Shown here: in pieces, positions 9,601-16,940 of the stretch | Position numbering within the stretch: position 1 is the stretch's first letter | Layout: each line of letters opens with the position of its first letter | Source: a virus | Length of the DNA: 39,466 nucleotides | Virus record (IMG/VR): IMGVR_UViG_3300033048_000001 | Coordinates: 1 to 39,466 of that record | Direction: 5' to 3' (one strand) | Position numbers and translations under genes: made by a program | Notes under the pieces: generated by a model | Database searches by the model: none | Told to the model about the DNA's origin: nothing | The model's input: the letters and a program-made list of their open reading frames with translations, nothing else

Positions 9601-10581
9601 ATCATCGATGCTGCCAGACAGGGTGTTCTGGGTGATGTGGCTGGGGCAGCGCTCGCTGGGAAAGGCTCTAAGTTCGGTAAAGCGAATTACCTTAAGTCTG
9701 CCTCTATCAGCCCCGAGCAGTGGAATGGAATCAAGCAGTTGTTCCGTGACCACGCGACTCGTGGTGCTGACGGTAAGTTTACAATCCGGGACAAACAGGC
9801 TTTCGCTAATGACCCACGGACTATGGACTTATGGCGTCTGGCTGATAAGGTTGCTGATGAGACTATCCTTAGGCCGCATAAGGTTTCCTCACAGGACACC
9901 AAGGCTTACGGAGCGGCTGTCAAGATGGCGATGCAGTTTAAGAACTTCGTAATCAAGTCTCTTAACTCTCGCTTCGTTAGATTGTTTTATGACGCGACTA
10001 AGAACAACAGGGCTATCGATTCTGCGCTGACTGCAATCATCTCTATGGGTCTGGCGGGTGGTTACTATGTTGCTCAGGCGCACTTGAAGGCTTACGGCCT
10101 ACAGGAGCACAAGCGTAAGGAGTACCTCAAGAATGCTCTTGACCCTAAAATGATTGCCCACGCGTCATTATCCAGAAGTTCACACCTTGGTTCCCCACTG
10201 TCTGTCTATGATATGATTGGTGGCTTGTTCGGTAATGATACCTACCAGTACACCCGCTCAACGGTGTTACCAAAGGAAAAGACCGAACGTGACCGCAACA
10301 AGGCGTGGACTGGTAAGGAGGTTGCAGGTAACATCGTAGGGGCAATATCCAACCAAGTGCCCGCTGTGGGACTAGTTGGGAACATTGGGTCTACCGCCAT
10401 GAATGCCTCTACGCTACTTAGCTCTGATGGTAAGCAGAGTGAGGTAGAGTTCCGTACTGGCGTGTTCAACTCCATGCGTGAGCTTGTCCCCAATGACCCG
10501 CTGACACAACAGTTGATTATGCACATCTTCGAAGAGCAGGGCATCAAGATTAAGGATGATGCAACACGCCCTCGCCAATAA
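6613..10581 (+). CDS. 16: Internal virion protein D with transglycosylase domain (gp16)
   Basis: The product is 1322 aa (T7 gp16 is 1318 aa). It is the largest ejected core protein. It forms the inner-membrane part of the ejection tunnel and cuts peptidoglycan. The N-terminal lytic transglycosylase (SLT) domain, residues about 10-140, shows FNESGFNPKAKSPTGPLGLMQF with the predicted catalytic Glu36. Glycine- and alanine-rich hydrophobic segments lie at about residues 315-405. Start: AAGGAGG seven bases upstream of ATG. The stop lies inside promoter phi17, so the last gene 16 codons and the promoter overlap. Confidence 0.96.
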   Translation: MSYDKTKPSEYDGLFQKAADEHGVSYDLLRKLAFNESGFNPKAKSPTGPLGLMQFTKGTAAGLGLKVTGGDDDERFNPELAVDAAARHLSDLVRKYDGDELKAALAYNQGEGRNGAPQMQAYDRGDWASISEEGRNYMRKLLDVANSPRKGDLEAFGGITPKAKGIPTEDAFAGIGKAGKVGTELPQSTGFKLEGVEQQEPAVPFTKDFYDKHGTTVEEYENRSTFFGIKDTTSAELHNSLLGVAFNAARFDDSFDIFKDAITPTRWNSTTWTPEQLERIRNEVKDPNYINVVTGGDPENLDDLIKLANENAAMAAKTQGAGVGAQLVGGIVGAGVDPLSYVPLVGVAGKGLKVVNKAFVVGAQSAALGAVSEAVRTSVAGGEAHYQDAILGGLMFGAGMSAIADGVSAAVGRVRAGQVSNDFDRMATRLEARESAFQTGGEDLTRMPTEGRSFDGEHAGVNYSPLETEPGAVVLPQGQILSDTNPINPQTLHEFEQVNPERAARGISLGGFAEISLKTLRSENPTVRSIASDLVRSPTGMESGSNGKFGATASDIKERLHANNQRTYNQLYGAVRTAMKDPEFSTGGVKMSRKEVRQEIYKRAALAIERPELQSGLTKGERKVMDILKQHFDLKRKLMENPAIFGNVKARSIFPGSRHNGTYVPNVYDRSIKLYMVSRYGNEGLQRAIAESWLTSYRARPEVKARVDEYLMELNGLKTVQEVTPDMVQKHAMDKAYGISHTDQFTASSIIDENLEGLVGIENNNFLESRNMFDSDMAVTLPDGSTFSVNDLRTYDMADILPAYDRRVDGDVAIMGGSGKTTKELKDEIMALDKQSEGNGSLKGEVEALKDTVKILTGRARMNPEGVFGTILRSMTDLAFFAKNFYMPFQNFTEVAAMLSKGNTSAVLHGIPLLNDWVSRRKPMSGSEIKEIHGMVFGKEIDQLTRPGREDHIRRLRESTDTNAVVANVVGTIRFGTQELSARSPWTMLLNGTSNYIIDAARQGVLGDVAGAALAGKGSKFGKANYLKSASISPEQWNGIKQLFRDHATRGADGKFTIRDKQAFANDPRTMDLWRLADKVADETILRPHKVSSQDTKAYGAAVKMAMQFKNFVIKSLNSRFVRLFYDATKNNRAIDSALTAIISMGLAGGYYVAQAHLKAYGLQEHKRKEYLKNALDPKMIAHASLSRSSHLGSPLSVYDMIGGLFGNDTYQYTRSTVLPKEKTERDRNKAWTGKEVAGNIVGAISNQVPAVGLVGNIGSTAMNASTLLSSDGKQSEVEFRTGVFNSMRELVPNDPLTQQLIMHIFEEQGIKIKDDATRPRQ

Positions 10582-10599
10582 ACCCTCACTAAAGGGAGA
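10577..10599 (+). promoter_or_regulatory. T3-type late promoter phi17
   Basis: The core CCCTCACTAAAGGGAGA is present, with one departure at -14 (AATAAA instead of AATTAA). +1 is G10594. The promoter overlaps the stop codon of gene 16 and drives the tail-fibre and lysis genes. The leader RNA can fold: 10599-10606 pairs with 10612-10619 around a five-base loop. Confidence 0.93.
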
Positions 10600-10654
10600 G
10601 AGGTCACATTCTGGCCTCTTCTCTCTCTTAATGCTAATTTACAAAGGAGGTCAC

Positions 10655-12364
10655 ATGGCTACAACTATTAAGACCGTGATGACTTACCCGCTGGATGGCT
10701 CCACTACGGACTTTAATATTCCGTTCGAGTATCTGGCGCGTAAGTTCGTCCGAGTGACCCTTATCGGTGTTGACCGAAAGGAACTCATCTTGAATCAAGA
10801 CTATCGTTTTGCGACTAAGACCACAATCTCCACAACGAGAGCATTGGGGCCAGCGGACGGTTATAATCTTATTGAGATTCGGCGGTACACCTCAGCGACT
10901 GAACGTCTGGTTGACTTTACGGATGGCTCAATCCTCCGTGCGTATGACCTGAACATCTCGCAGGTGCAGACCCTCCACGTTGCTGAGGAAGCGCGTGACC
11001 TTGCCGCTGATACGATTGGCGTTAACAACAATGGTGACTTGGATGCTCGTGGTCGTCGTATCGTGAACGTTGCGGACGCTAAAGACCCCGGTGACGCAAT
11101 CAACTTAGGTCAAGTCCAGAAGTGGAACGACTCTGCGTTGAACTCTGCGAACCGCGCACGGGCTGAGGCCGACCGTGCAACTGTGCGTGCTTCCGAGGCT
11201 GCTACCTCTGCGGGTAATTCTGCGAGTTCTGCAAGCCTGTCCCGTGATTGGGCTATCAAGGAATCTCCGGTGGAAGGAACCTTTAAGTCTTCCCGGTCGT
11301 ATGCCCTTGACTCTATGGCGTACCGGGATGCGTCCAAGAGTTCTGCTGATGCTAGTGCTGCAAGTGCTGGTGCCGCTAAGACCTCTGAGATTAACGCGAA
11401 TAACTCAAAAATAGCTGCGAAGACCTCTGAGACCAACGCGAAGACCTCTGAAACCAACGCTAAGGCTTCCGAGGAACGAGCCATTGAGGAAGCAAATAAG
11501 CTGGAGAACATGAATGATTTGGCTGGTGCAATCAAAGAGGTTCTCAAGCCAGAAGGTGCCACTTCGGGCAAGGTTGTGTGGAAATACGATATTGATAGTA
11601 AAGTCCTCCGCGCCTACAACGGTATGTCGCTTGGTTGGCATTGGGATGGTAAAGGTTCCTCTCCGTTCTTCAACTTCTACCGTGGGCAAGGTGAGCCATC
11701 TGGTTCACTACGGCTGGATGCTAACAAGGTTGTTCGCTTCAATGGGATGAACTCTGTTGACTTCGACTCAACCATTAACGCTCAGGCCATCAACGGCTCA
11801 TGGATTCACTCTACAGGTGATTTGGTTGCAGACGAGACTCTGTACGTGCATGGTGGTAACTATATTATTAAGGACAAGTGGGTTCCATCTGGTGTAAACA
11901 AGATGACAAAACTCATTCGAGGCTCTGTGGGCGGTTTTGCTTGCGATGAATACTTTACCGAGATTGTAGGTTATTATATTGAGCGTGGCTGGCGCCTTGT
12001 TGGTGGGGATAACGATACATGGATGCGCATCAAAGGAAATGGTAGCTTTGAGATCAGCGGCAACCGAGGCGCAAGAATCGTCATCAATGGTGGGGCGATT
12101 GTTGAACAGGATGGTAACATTCGTGGAGCTGTCTGGGACGGTAAGTGGTTGAAGGACTTCATGGAAGATCGCTACCTTACCAATATCTGGATTGGCGCGG
12201 GTCGTTCTCGACACGTTGGTCAGCAAACTTGGGAAGGTTGGATTGACAACGGGTGCGTAATGCGGGGAATCAAACAGATTCATTCTGGTGGGGACAGCTT
12301 CATCGAAGAGTTGTACTTCAACGAGATATGGAAAGCAACCGCCCGTGGTCAGTGGATTATCTAA
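10655..12364 (+). CDS. 17: Tail fibre protein (gp17)
   Basis: The product is 569 aa (T7 gp17 is 553). It is a trimeric fibre that binds LPS on the host. Start: ATG 10655 after AAAGGAGG; the encoded MATTIKTVMTYPLDG matches T7 MANVIKTVLTYQLDG, so the in-frame ATG at 10556 is wrong. Residues 1 to about 150 are the conserved tail-attachment domain (FEYLARKFV, DLDARGRRIVN). Residues about 155-300 are an Ala/Ser-rich coiled-coil shaft with KTSETNA repeats. Residues about 300-569 are a receptor-binding end unlike the T7 one I recall, apart from a motif resembling DGNI..VWDGKWL near residue 490. A probable fibre-assembly gene follows after 11 bases. Confidence 0.95.
   Translation: MATTIKTVMTYPLDGSTTDFNIPFEYLARKFVRVTLIGVDRKELILNQDYRFATKTTISTTRALGPADGYNLIEIRRYTSATERLVDFTDGSILRAYDLNISQVQTLHVAEEARDLAADTIGVNNNGDLDARGRRIVNVADAKDPGDAINLGQVQKWNDSALNSANRARAEADRATVRASEAATSAGNSASSASLSRDWAIKESPVEGTFKSSRSYALDSMAYRDASKSSADASAASAGAAKTSEINANNSKIAAKTSETNAKTSETNAKASEERAIEEANKLENMNDLAGAIKEVLKPEGATSGKVVWKYDIDSKVLRAYNGMSLGWHWDGKGSSPFFNFYRGQGEPSGSLRLDANKVVRFNGMNSVDFDSTINAQAINGSWIHSTGDLVADETLYVHGGNYIIKDKWVPSGVNKMTKLIRGSVGGFACDEYFTEIVGYYIERGWRLVGGDNDTWMRIKGNGSFEISGNRGARIVINGGAIVEQDGNIRGAVWDGKWLKDFMEDRYLTNIWIGAGRSRHVGQQTWEGWIDNGCVMRGIKQIHSGGDSFIEELYFNEIWKATARGQWII
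11378..11478 (+). repeat. 21-base coding repeats in the tail-fibre shaft
   Basis: Units at 11420-11440 and 11441-11461 differ at only two bases and encode KTSETNA twice. A diverged unit at 11378 encodes KTSEINA, and another from 11462 encodes KASEERA. The heptad spacing fits a trimeric coiled coil, and the repeat number could change by slippage to alter shaft length. Confidence 0.75.
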
Positions 12365-12375
12365 AGGAGGACGAC

Positions 12376-12786
12376 ATGGAAAAGATTTATGAGAACTTCA
12401 AGCAGCGAGAAGTTACCGATGAGTATCGTAAGGCCGTGGGCGCCCCTTCGGATGCCCGGTTCTTCGTGGACGATGAGGGTAACGATTGGTATGACCTGAT
12501 GTATAAGCTGGACAGTACCGGGAAGTATACCGTGGCATTCTACCCTGATGGCTACGTTTCCTACGCGGCTACCAAGGTGGCTGGTCGTCATGGTTGTGAT
12601 GGTTGCTCTGTGACACAGGTAGACACCCTTCCGGGAGAATTCAAGACAGGCGTCTATTGGTTCTTCAACCGCGAGACACATTCTGTGGAAGAGCGTGAGC
12701 GTCCTACATATGAGGAACCTAAGCGCACCAAGGAAGACATTATGGCTGACCTACTTAAACTACAGAAGGAGCTACAGGCAATGTAA
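12376..12786 (+). CDS. Probable tail-fibre assembly/chaperone protein
   Basis: The product is 136 aa, from ATG 12376 after AAAGGAGG that starts in the gene 17 stop. T7 has no gene between 17 and 17.5. I do not recognise the exact family. The order (fibre gene, then a 130-190 aa acidic protein) and the sequence (FFVDDEGNDWYDLMYKLD, YPDGYVSYAATKV, then a helical charged tail with KEDIMADLLKLQKEL) resemble the tail-fibre assembly (Tfa-type) proteins of enterobacterial phages. It may instead be a second, non-covalent fibre subunit. Two CxxC-like cysteines occur near residue 75 (CDGC). Confidence 0.55.
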   Translation: MEKIYENFKQREVTDEYRKAVGAPSDARFFVDDEGNDWYDLMYKLDSTGKYTVAFYPDGYVSYAATKVAGRHGCDGCSVTQVDTLPGEFKTGVYWFFNRETHSVEERERPTYEEPKRTKEDIMADLLKLQKELQAM

Positions 12787-12826
12787 CGCCGGAGCAACTG
12801 ATGACTAACACATAAGGAGAACAAGA

Positions 12827-13030
12827 ATGTTATCTTTTGACTTCAATAACGAGGTCGTTAAGGCTGCGCCGATTGTTGGCACAGGGGTCGCTGATGGTGC
12901 GGCCCGACTCTTTTGGGGACTATCGTTAAACGAATGGTTCTACGTTGCAGCTATCGCCTACACAGTGGTTCAGATTGGTGCCAAGGTAGTTGATAAAATG
13001 ATTGACTGGAAACGTGCAAATAAGGAGTAA
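12827..13030 (+). CDS. 17.5: Holin (gp17.5)
   Basis: The product is 67 aa, the same length as T7 gp17.5, a class II holin that permeabilises the inner membrane. It has one clear transmembrane segment at about residues 36-52 (FYVAAIAYTVVQIGAKVV), a charged C-terminus (DWKRANKE) and a T7-like N-terminus (MLSFDFNNEVVKAAPIVGTG). Ribosome-binding site AAGGAG at about 12813-12818. It is followed after 3 bases by gene 18. Confidence 0.96.
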   Translation: MLSFDFNNEVVKAAPIVGTGVADGAARLFWGLSLNEWFYVAAIAYTVVQIGAKVVDKMIDWKRANKE

Positions 13031-13033
13031 CCT

Positions 13034-13300
13034 ATGAGCGACAAGACTTTAATCAAGCTGCTGGAGATGCTGGACACGGAGATGGCACAGCGTATGCTTG
13101 CTGACCTCCAGAACGAGGAACGCCGAACGCCGCAGCTTTACAACGCCATCGGCAAACTGTTAGACCGCCATAAGTTCCAAATCAGTAAGCTGACCCCGGA
13201 TGAGAACATCCTTGGCGGTCTCGCGGCTGGTCTGGAAGACTACAACAAAGTGGTCGGCCCTAATGGTCTGACTGATGATGAGACTATCACGCTACAGTAA
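13034..13300 (+). CDS. 18: Small terminase subunit (gp18)
   Basis: The product is 88 aa (T7 gp18 is 89 aa). It recognises concatemer DNA and partners gp19 in packaging. Conserved stretches: LEMLDTEMAQRMLADLQ and LDRHKFQISKL. Ribosome-binding site AAGGAG at 13021-13026. The stop codon begins the R18.5 stem-loop, so gene 18 mRNA is likely processed directly behind the gene. Confidence 0.95.
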   Translation: MSDKTLIKLLEMLDTEMAQRMLADLQNEERRTPQLYNAIGKLLDRHKFQISKLTPDENILGGLAAGLEDYNKVVGPNGLTDDETITLQ

Positions 13301-13351
13301 GTGACATACTCAAGGTTCTCCACGCGGGGAGCCTTTATGGATGTTATTTGG
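13298..13351 (+). promoter_or_regulatory. RNase III processing site R18.5 (predicted)
   Basis: This is an imperfect stem-loop with the motif ACTCAAGG...GAGCCTTTATG, which recurs at six to seven other gene junctions here. AAGGTTCTCC pairs with GGGGAGCCTT around CACGC. T7 has an RNase III site at the same place. Confidence 0.7.
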
Positions 13352-13389
13352 TGCATCTACGTGAAATCTGAAAATTGATGGGAGGTGTT

Positions 13390-13842
13390 ATGCTAAAACT
13401 TTTACGCAGCGCACTCCCTTGGGTACTCGCCGGGACACTCTTTATGGGTGGCTGGCACTTAGGGTCAACCCATGAGAGAGCAAACTGGAAGGAGGTAATC
13501 CAAAATGAATACATTGCGAAAACAAAAGCAACCGCAGCAACTCAGGCAGAGGTCAGTCGGGTATCCCGTGAGTACCAAGAAGAGATTGCAGCCATTGAAG
13601 GCAGCACTGATAGGATGCTTAATGACCTGCGTAGTAATAATAAGCGGCTGTCAGTCCGCATCAAGACCCTTACCGGACTACCAGAAGATAACGGTAGATG
13701 CGAGTTTAATGGTCGAGCCGAACTACACGAGTCAGATGCTAAGCGTATTATCGGAATAACCCAAGCTGCTGATGCTCACGTAAGAGCGCTCCAGCGTACT
13801 ATTAAGGAGATGCAGAATGAGCGACACCCAAGCAAACCGTAA
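13390..13842 (+). CDS. 18.5: Inner-membrane spanin, Rz-like (gp18.5)
   Basis: The product is 150 aa (T7 gp18.5 is 143). It spans the periplasm with gp18.7 and fuses the membranes at lysis. A signal-anchor lies at about residues 10-26 ([17 protein letters not shown]), followed by a long charged helix with Cys at about residue 103. ATG 13390 is preferred because GGAGG is 6 bases upstream and because [15 protein letters not shown] matches T7 MLEFLRKLIPWVLAG. The 3' end overlaps gene 19 by 26 bases, and gene 18.7 is nested inside. Confidence 0.93.
   Translation: MLKLLRSALPWVLAGTLFMGGWHLGSTHERANWKEVIQNEYIAKTKATAATQAEVSRVSREYQEEIAAIEGSTDRMLNDLRSNNKRLSVRIKTLTGLPEDNGRCEFNGRAELHESDAKRIIGITQAADAHVRALQRTIKEMQNERHPSKP
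13505..13759 (+). CDS. 18.7: Outer-membrane spanin lipoprotein, Rz1-like (gp18.7)
   Basis: The product is 84 aa (T7 gp18.7 is 83), read in the +1 frame entirely within 18.5. It has a basic N-terminus, a hydrophobic signal at about residues 33-47 ([16 protein letters not shown]) and a lipobox (ISGC), then a short proline-containing periplasmic part with LMVEPN as in T7. AAGGAGG at about 13491-13497 supports ATG 13505. The nested arrangement is the normal one for T7-like spanins. Confidence 0.93.
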   Translation: MNTLRKQKQPQQLRQRSVGYPVSTKKRLQPLKAALIGCLMTCVVIISGCQSASRPLPDYQKITVDASLMVEPNYTSQMLSVLSE

Positions 13843-15580
13843 TGCGCTAATCATCGCGCAGCTTAAGGGCGACTTTGTGGCCTTCCTGTTCGTATTGTGG
13901 AAGGCTTTGGCTCTCCCGCCACCGACTAAGTGTCAGATTGATATGGCCCGGTGTCTGGCTAACGGAGACAACAAGAAGTTTATCCTACAGGCTTTCCGTG
14001 GTATCGGTAAGTCATTCATCACTTGTGCGTTCGTTGTGTGGACGTTATGGCGTGACCCTCAGTTGAAGATACTGATTGTCTCTGCCTCCAAAGAACGTGC
14101 GGACGCTAACTCCATCTTCATTAAGAACATCATTGACCTGCTGCCCTTCTTGGCTGAGCTAAAGCCTCGCCCCGGTCAGCGTGACTCTGTGATTAGTTTC
14201 GATGTTGGCCCTGCCAAGCCTGACCACTCTCCGTCTGTGAAGTCGGTGGGTATCACTGGTCAGTTGACTGGTAGCCGTGCTGATATCATCATAGCGGATG
14301 ACGTTGAGATTCCGTCTAACTCCGCAACTCAAGGTGCCCGTGAGAAGCTGTGGACTCTGGTGCAGGAATTTGCTGCGCTTCTGAAACCGCTGCCAACCTC
14401 TCGCGTTATCTACCTTGGCACGCCTCAAACCGAAATGACCTTGTACAAGGAACTCGAAGATAACCGTGGGTACACCACAATCATCTGGCCTGCGCTCTAT
14501 CCGCGTAGCCGTGAGGAAGACTTGTACTATGGCGACCGTCTGGCCCCGATGCTCCGCGAAGAGTTCAACGATGGGTTCGAGATGCTCCAAGGTCAACCGA
14601 CTGACCCCGTGCGCTTCGATATGGAAGACCTCCGGGAGCGTGAGTTGGAATACGGTAAGGCTGGCTTCACTTTGCAGTTCATGCTCAACCCGAACCTGAG
14701 TGATGCTGAGAAGTACCCCTTACGCCTCCGTGACGCTATCGTATGCGGTCTGGACTTCGAGAAAGCCCCAATGCATTACCAGTGGCTTCCGAACCGTCAG
14801 AATCGCAATGAAGAGCTTCCTAACGTGGGCCTTAAGGGTGATGACATTCATAGCTATCATTCGTGCAGCCAGAACACTGGACAGTACCAGCAACGCATCC
14901 TCGTGATTGACCCAAGTGGTCGCGGTAAGGATGAGACAGGTTACGCAGTGTTGTTCACCCTGAATGGCTACATCTATCTGATGGAAGCTGGCGGGTTCCG
15001 CGATGGTTATTCCGATAAGACCCTTGAGTCCCTCGCTAAGAAAGCGAAGCAGTGGAAGGTTCAGACAGTGGTCTTCGAGAGTAACTTCGGGGATGGTATG
15101 TTTGGTAAGGTATTCAGCCCTGTGCTCCTGAAACACCATGCAGCGCAACTTGAAGAGATTCGCGCTCGCGGTATGAAGGAACTACGCATTTGTGATACGC
15201 TGGAGCCTGTGCTCTCTACGCACCGCCTTGTGATTCGTGATGAGGTGATTCGTGAGGACTACCAGACTGCCCGTGACGCTGATGGCAAGCACGACGTTCG
15301 CTATTCGCTGTTCTACCAGTTGACCCGTATGGCCCGTGAGAAGGGCGCTGTGGCCCACGATGACCGACTTGATGCGTTAGCATTGGGTGTGGAGTTCTTA
15401 CGCTCTACGATGGAACTGGACGCCGTGAAGGTGGAGGCTGAGGTGCTTGAGGCGTTCTTAGAGGAACACATGGAGCACCCAATCCATTCGGCTGGTCATG
15501 TAGTTACATCTATGGTTGACGGTATGGAACTCTATTGGGAGGATGACGATGTGAATAGCAACAGGTTCATTGACTGGTAG
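13817..15580 (+). CDS. 19: Large terminase subunit (gp19)
   Basis: The product is 587 aa (T7 gp19 is 586). It is the ATP-driven DNA packaging motor and the endonuclease that resolves concatemers. Walker [10 protein letters not shown] near residue 60. Walker [12 protein letters not shown] near residue 160. C-terminal RNase H-like nuclease: [28 protein letters not shown] and [11 protein letters not shown] with metal-binding acids. Ribosome-binding site AAGGAG at 13804-13809. It overlaps the end of 18.5. Confidence 0.97.
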   Translation: MSDTQANRNALIIAQLKGDFVAFLFVLWKALALPPPTKCQIDMARCLANGDNKKFILQAFRGIGKSFITCAFVVWTLWRDPQLKILIVSASKERADANSIFIKNIIDLLPFLAELKPRPGQRDSVISFDVGPAKPDHSPSVKSVGITGQLTGSRADIIIADDVEIPSNSATQGAREKLWTLVQEFAALLKPLPTSRVIYLGTPQTEMTLYKELEDNRGYTTIIWPALYPRSREEDLYYGDRLAPMLREEFNDGFEMLQGQPTDPVRFDMEDLRERELEYGKAGFTLQFMLNPNLSDAEKYPLRLRDAIVCGLDFEKAPMHYQWLPNRQNRNEELPNVGLKGDDIHSYHSCSQNTGQYQQRILVIDPSGRGKDETGYAVLFTLNGYIYLMEAGGFRDGYSDKTLESLAKKAKQWKVQTVVFESNFGDGMFGKVFSPVLLKHHAAQLEEIRARGMKELRICDTLEPVLSTHRLVIRDEVIREDYQTARDADGKHDVRYSLFYQLTRMAREKGAVAHDDRLDALALGVEFLRSTMELDAVKVEAEVLEAFLEEHMEHPIHSAGHVVTSMVDGMELYWEDDDVNSNRFIDW

Positions 15581-15660
15581 TTATGCATATTGAGCGCATA
15601 AGGATTCAATTAGACCACGGATGGTCACTTTAAGAAACTCCTTAAGAATCAACGAGTTTG

Positions 15661-15683
15661 CATTAACCCTCACTAAAGGGAGA
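15661..15683 (+). promoter_or_regulatory. T3-type promoter phi-OR
   Basis: The core CCCTCACTAAAGGGAGA is preceded by CATTAA; +1 is G15678. In T7 the equivalent promoter lies near the right end, acts as a secondary replication origin and is implicated in concatemer processing. Here it is 560 bases left of the inferred terminal repeat. Confidence 0.93.
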
Positions 15684-15759
15684 GAGGGGACTTAAAGCTA
15701 CTATATAGGTTAGTCATTCAGGTTATGCAATGACCCTTTATGCACTTTAAGTCTCCTCT
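15683..15759 (+). promoter_or_regulatory. Inverted repeat downstream of phi-OR
   Basis: 15683-15697 (AGAGGGGACTTAAAG) and 15745-15759 (CTTTAAGTCTCCTCT) are complementary over 15 bases with one G-U pair. They enclose 47 bases. Any RNA from phi-OR begins five bases before this stem. It could be a leader structure or a processing or pausing site; no T-run follows, so it is not a simple terminator. Confidence 0.7.
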
Positions 15760-15823
15760 ATGATTGATGATATTATCATTGTATAATCACCCTACCTTAG
15801 AGCAACTGAAAGGAGGTGGCTCA

Positions 15824-15973
15824 ATGTTACGCTTGCTGATTGCCCTGCTGCGTCATAGAGTCACTTGGCGATTTCTTCTGGTACTTACTGCTGCCATTGG
15901 GTACGCAGGTCTTAATGACCACCTCGGTCAACTGGAAGTGGCCTTTTGCTCTATACTCTCTTGTGGGGATTAA
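15824..15973 (+). CDS. 19.5: gp19.5, small membrane protein
   Basis: The product is 49 aa, the same length as T7 gp19.5, which it resembles (MLRLLIALLRHRVTWRFLLV versus MFRLLLNLLRHRVTYRFLVV). There is a basic N-terminus and one predicted membrane segment at about residues 16-29. Function is unknown to me. The strong site AAAGGAGGT precedes ATG 15824. It is the last gene before the right end of the physical genome. Confidence 0.9.
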   Translation: MLRLLIALLRHRVTWRFLLVLTAAIGYAGLNDHLGQLEVAFCSILSCGD

Positions 15974-16055
15974 ATTATTGTTGATGAACGACAAGCGGCT
16001 CTGAGGGATTCGTAGGTATAGTTTCACTACACCAACTCATCCCTGTAGATTCAAC

Positions 16056-16531
16056 CCTAAAGGTTATACCTAAAGATGCCCTGTAGTTCGTAATGGTCTT
16101 ACAGGGTCTTCTGGTGTCTCCTATGGTCTCACCTATGGTGTGGCCTTACCTAAAGTGGTTGCCTAAAGTTGTTTCCTAAAGAGACCCTTTAAGAATTTAC
16201 CACAAAAATCTGAATGGGTATCTCATAGTTCAAGAACCCAAAGTACCCCCCCATAGCCCTCCTAAAGCCACCTAAAGCCAGCCCTACCCCTCTGGTTTAA
16301 CCTTCGGTTAACCTTGGGTATCTCCTCAAGTGGCCTATAGGATAGCCTAAAGTGTTGCCTAAAGTCAATACCTAAAGTGATGGATGGCTTAAGGAGGGCT
16401 TAAAGAGGCCTTAAAGAGTGTCCTAGTGTACCAGTTCGATAGTACATCTCTATGTGTCCCTATCTGTTAGCCTCATAAAGTAAACCCTAAAGCCACCACC
16501 TAAAGACCAGACCTAAAGCCACCACCTAAAG
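16056..16531. repeat. Dispersed CCTAAAG heptamer array
   Basis: I count fourteen CCTAAAG heptamers: five left of the terminal repeat, five inside it and four to its right. T7 carries similar arrays next to its terminal repeat, where they are thought to matter for packaging or end formation. Spacing is irregular, so this is not CRISPR. Confidence 0.85.
16221..16461. repeat. Inferred physical direct terminal repeat (single copy here)
   Basis: The left boundary TCTCATAG corresponds to the T7 left end TCTCACAG. The right boundary TGTGTCCCT followed by ATCTGTTA corresponds to the end of the T7 repeat. The predicted length is about 241 bases; the T3 repeat is of similar size. A hairpin at 16297-16311 (TTAACC-TTC-GGTTAA) matches a hairpin at the same relative place in T7. 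The exact ends are inferred by analogy. Confidence 0.7.
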
Positions 16532-16622
16532 AGCGATGCTATCTTAAAGACAACCAGACCGATAGACCCACTGTTAACCTGTAGCGATGCCCTGTAGTTC
16601 TCTATGGTGTCTATCGTCAATT

Positions 16623-16645
16623 CAATTACCCTCACTAAAGGGAAT
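16623..16645 (+). promoter_or_regulatory. T3-type promoter phi-OL
   Basis: The core CCCTCACTAAAGGG has +1 at G16640. One A of the usual AATTAACCC is missing (AATTACCC). It is followed by very AT-rich DNA to about 16700, as expected for a left-end secondary replication origin. Confidence 0.9.
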
Positions 16646-16701
16646 AAGGTGGATACTTAAAGAGGGAATTAAAGATTTAATAAAAAGATTTAAATTAATG
16701 G

Positions 16702-16731
16702 TTGACTTTAAGTAACCCTTAAGGCTATTAT
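16702..16731 (+). promoter_or_regulatory. Host sigma70 promoter A1
   Basis: -35 TTGACT at 16702-16707, an 18-base spacer, -10 TATTAT at 16726-16731. It corresponds to T7 A1, which also starts with TTGACT. Confidence 0.85.
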
Positions 16732-16830
16732 TCATCACGTCAACGGGACAACGGCCTTAAAGCCACTCCCTGAGATACCGGAGCCAACCGGATAAGTAGA
16801 CAGCCTGATAAGTCATACGAAAAACAGGCA

Positions 16831-16859
16831 TTGACAACATGAAGTAAACGCAGTAAGAT
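16831..16859 (+). promoter_or_regulatory. Host sigma70 promoter A2
   Basis: -35 TTGACA at 16831-16836, a 17-base spacer, -10 TAAGAT at 16854-16859. It is nearly a copy of A3: 32 of 36 bases match from the -35 to GTACCAC past the -10. Confidence 0.9.
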
Positions 16860-16940
16860 GTACCACATAACGTTAACCACCGATTCGGTGTCTTCTAGGT
16901 GACTTAAGCGCACCACGGCACATAAAGCGAAACAAAATGG

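Larger units (their letters stand above)
15974..16622. other. Gene-free genome-end region
   Basis: No credible coding sequence is present. It holds the inferred terminal repeat (16221-16461), fourteen CCTAAAG heptamers, a 15-base direct repeat on each side of the terminal repeat, and a homopolymer run of seven C at about 16246-16252. It is followed by phi-OL and the host promoters. Confidence 0.85.

Noticed and set aside
9458-9952. 164-aa + strand frame inside gene 16
   Set aside because: No ribosome-binding site, and its Leu/Arg/Ser-rich content is typical of an out-of-frame reading of gene 16.
10556-10654. N-terminal extension of gp17 from ATG 10556
   Set aside because: It would start inside gene 16 and read through promoter phi17; ATG 10655 has AAAGGAGG and the conserved gp17 start.
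14466-14906. Two alternative-frame ORFs in gene 19, at the place of T7 19.2/19.3
   Set aside because: T7 lists such genes, but here there is no convincing ribosome-binding site and the sequence looks like a frame shadow (Ser/Arg/Cys-rich).
16056-16531. CRISPR-like array from repeated CCTAAAG
   Set aside because: Seven-base units with irregular gaps next to the genome end; a known feature of T7-like ends, no spacer structure.
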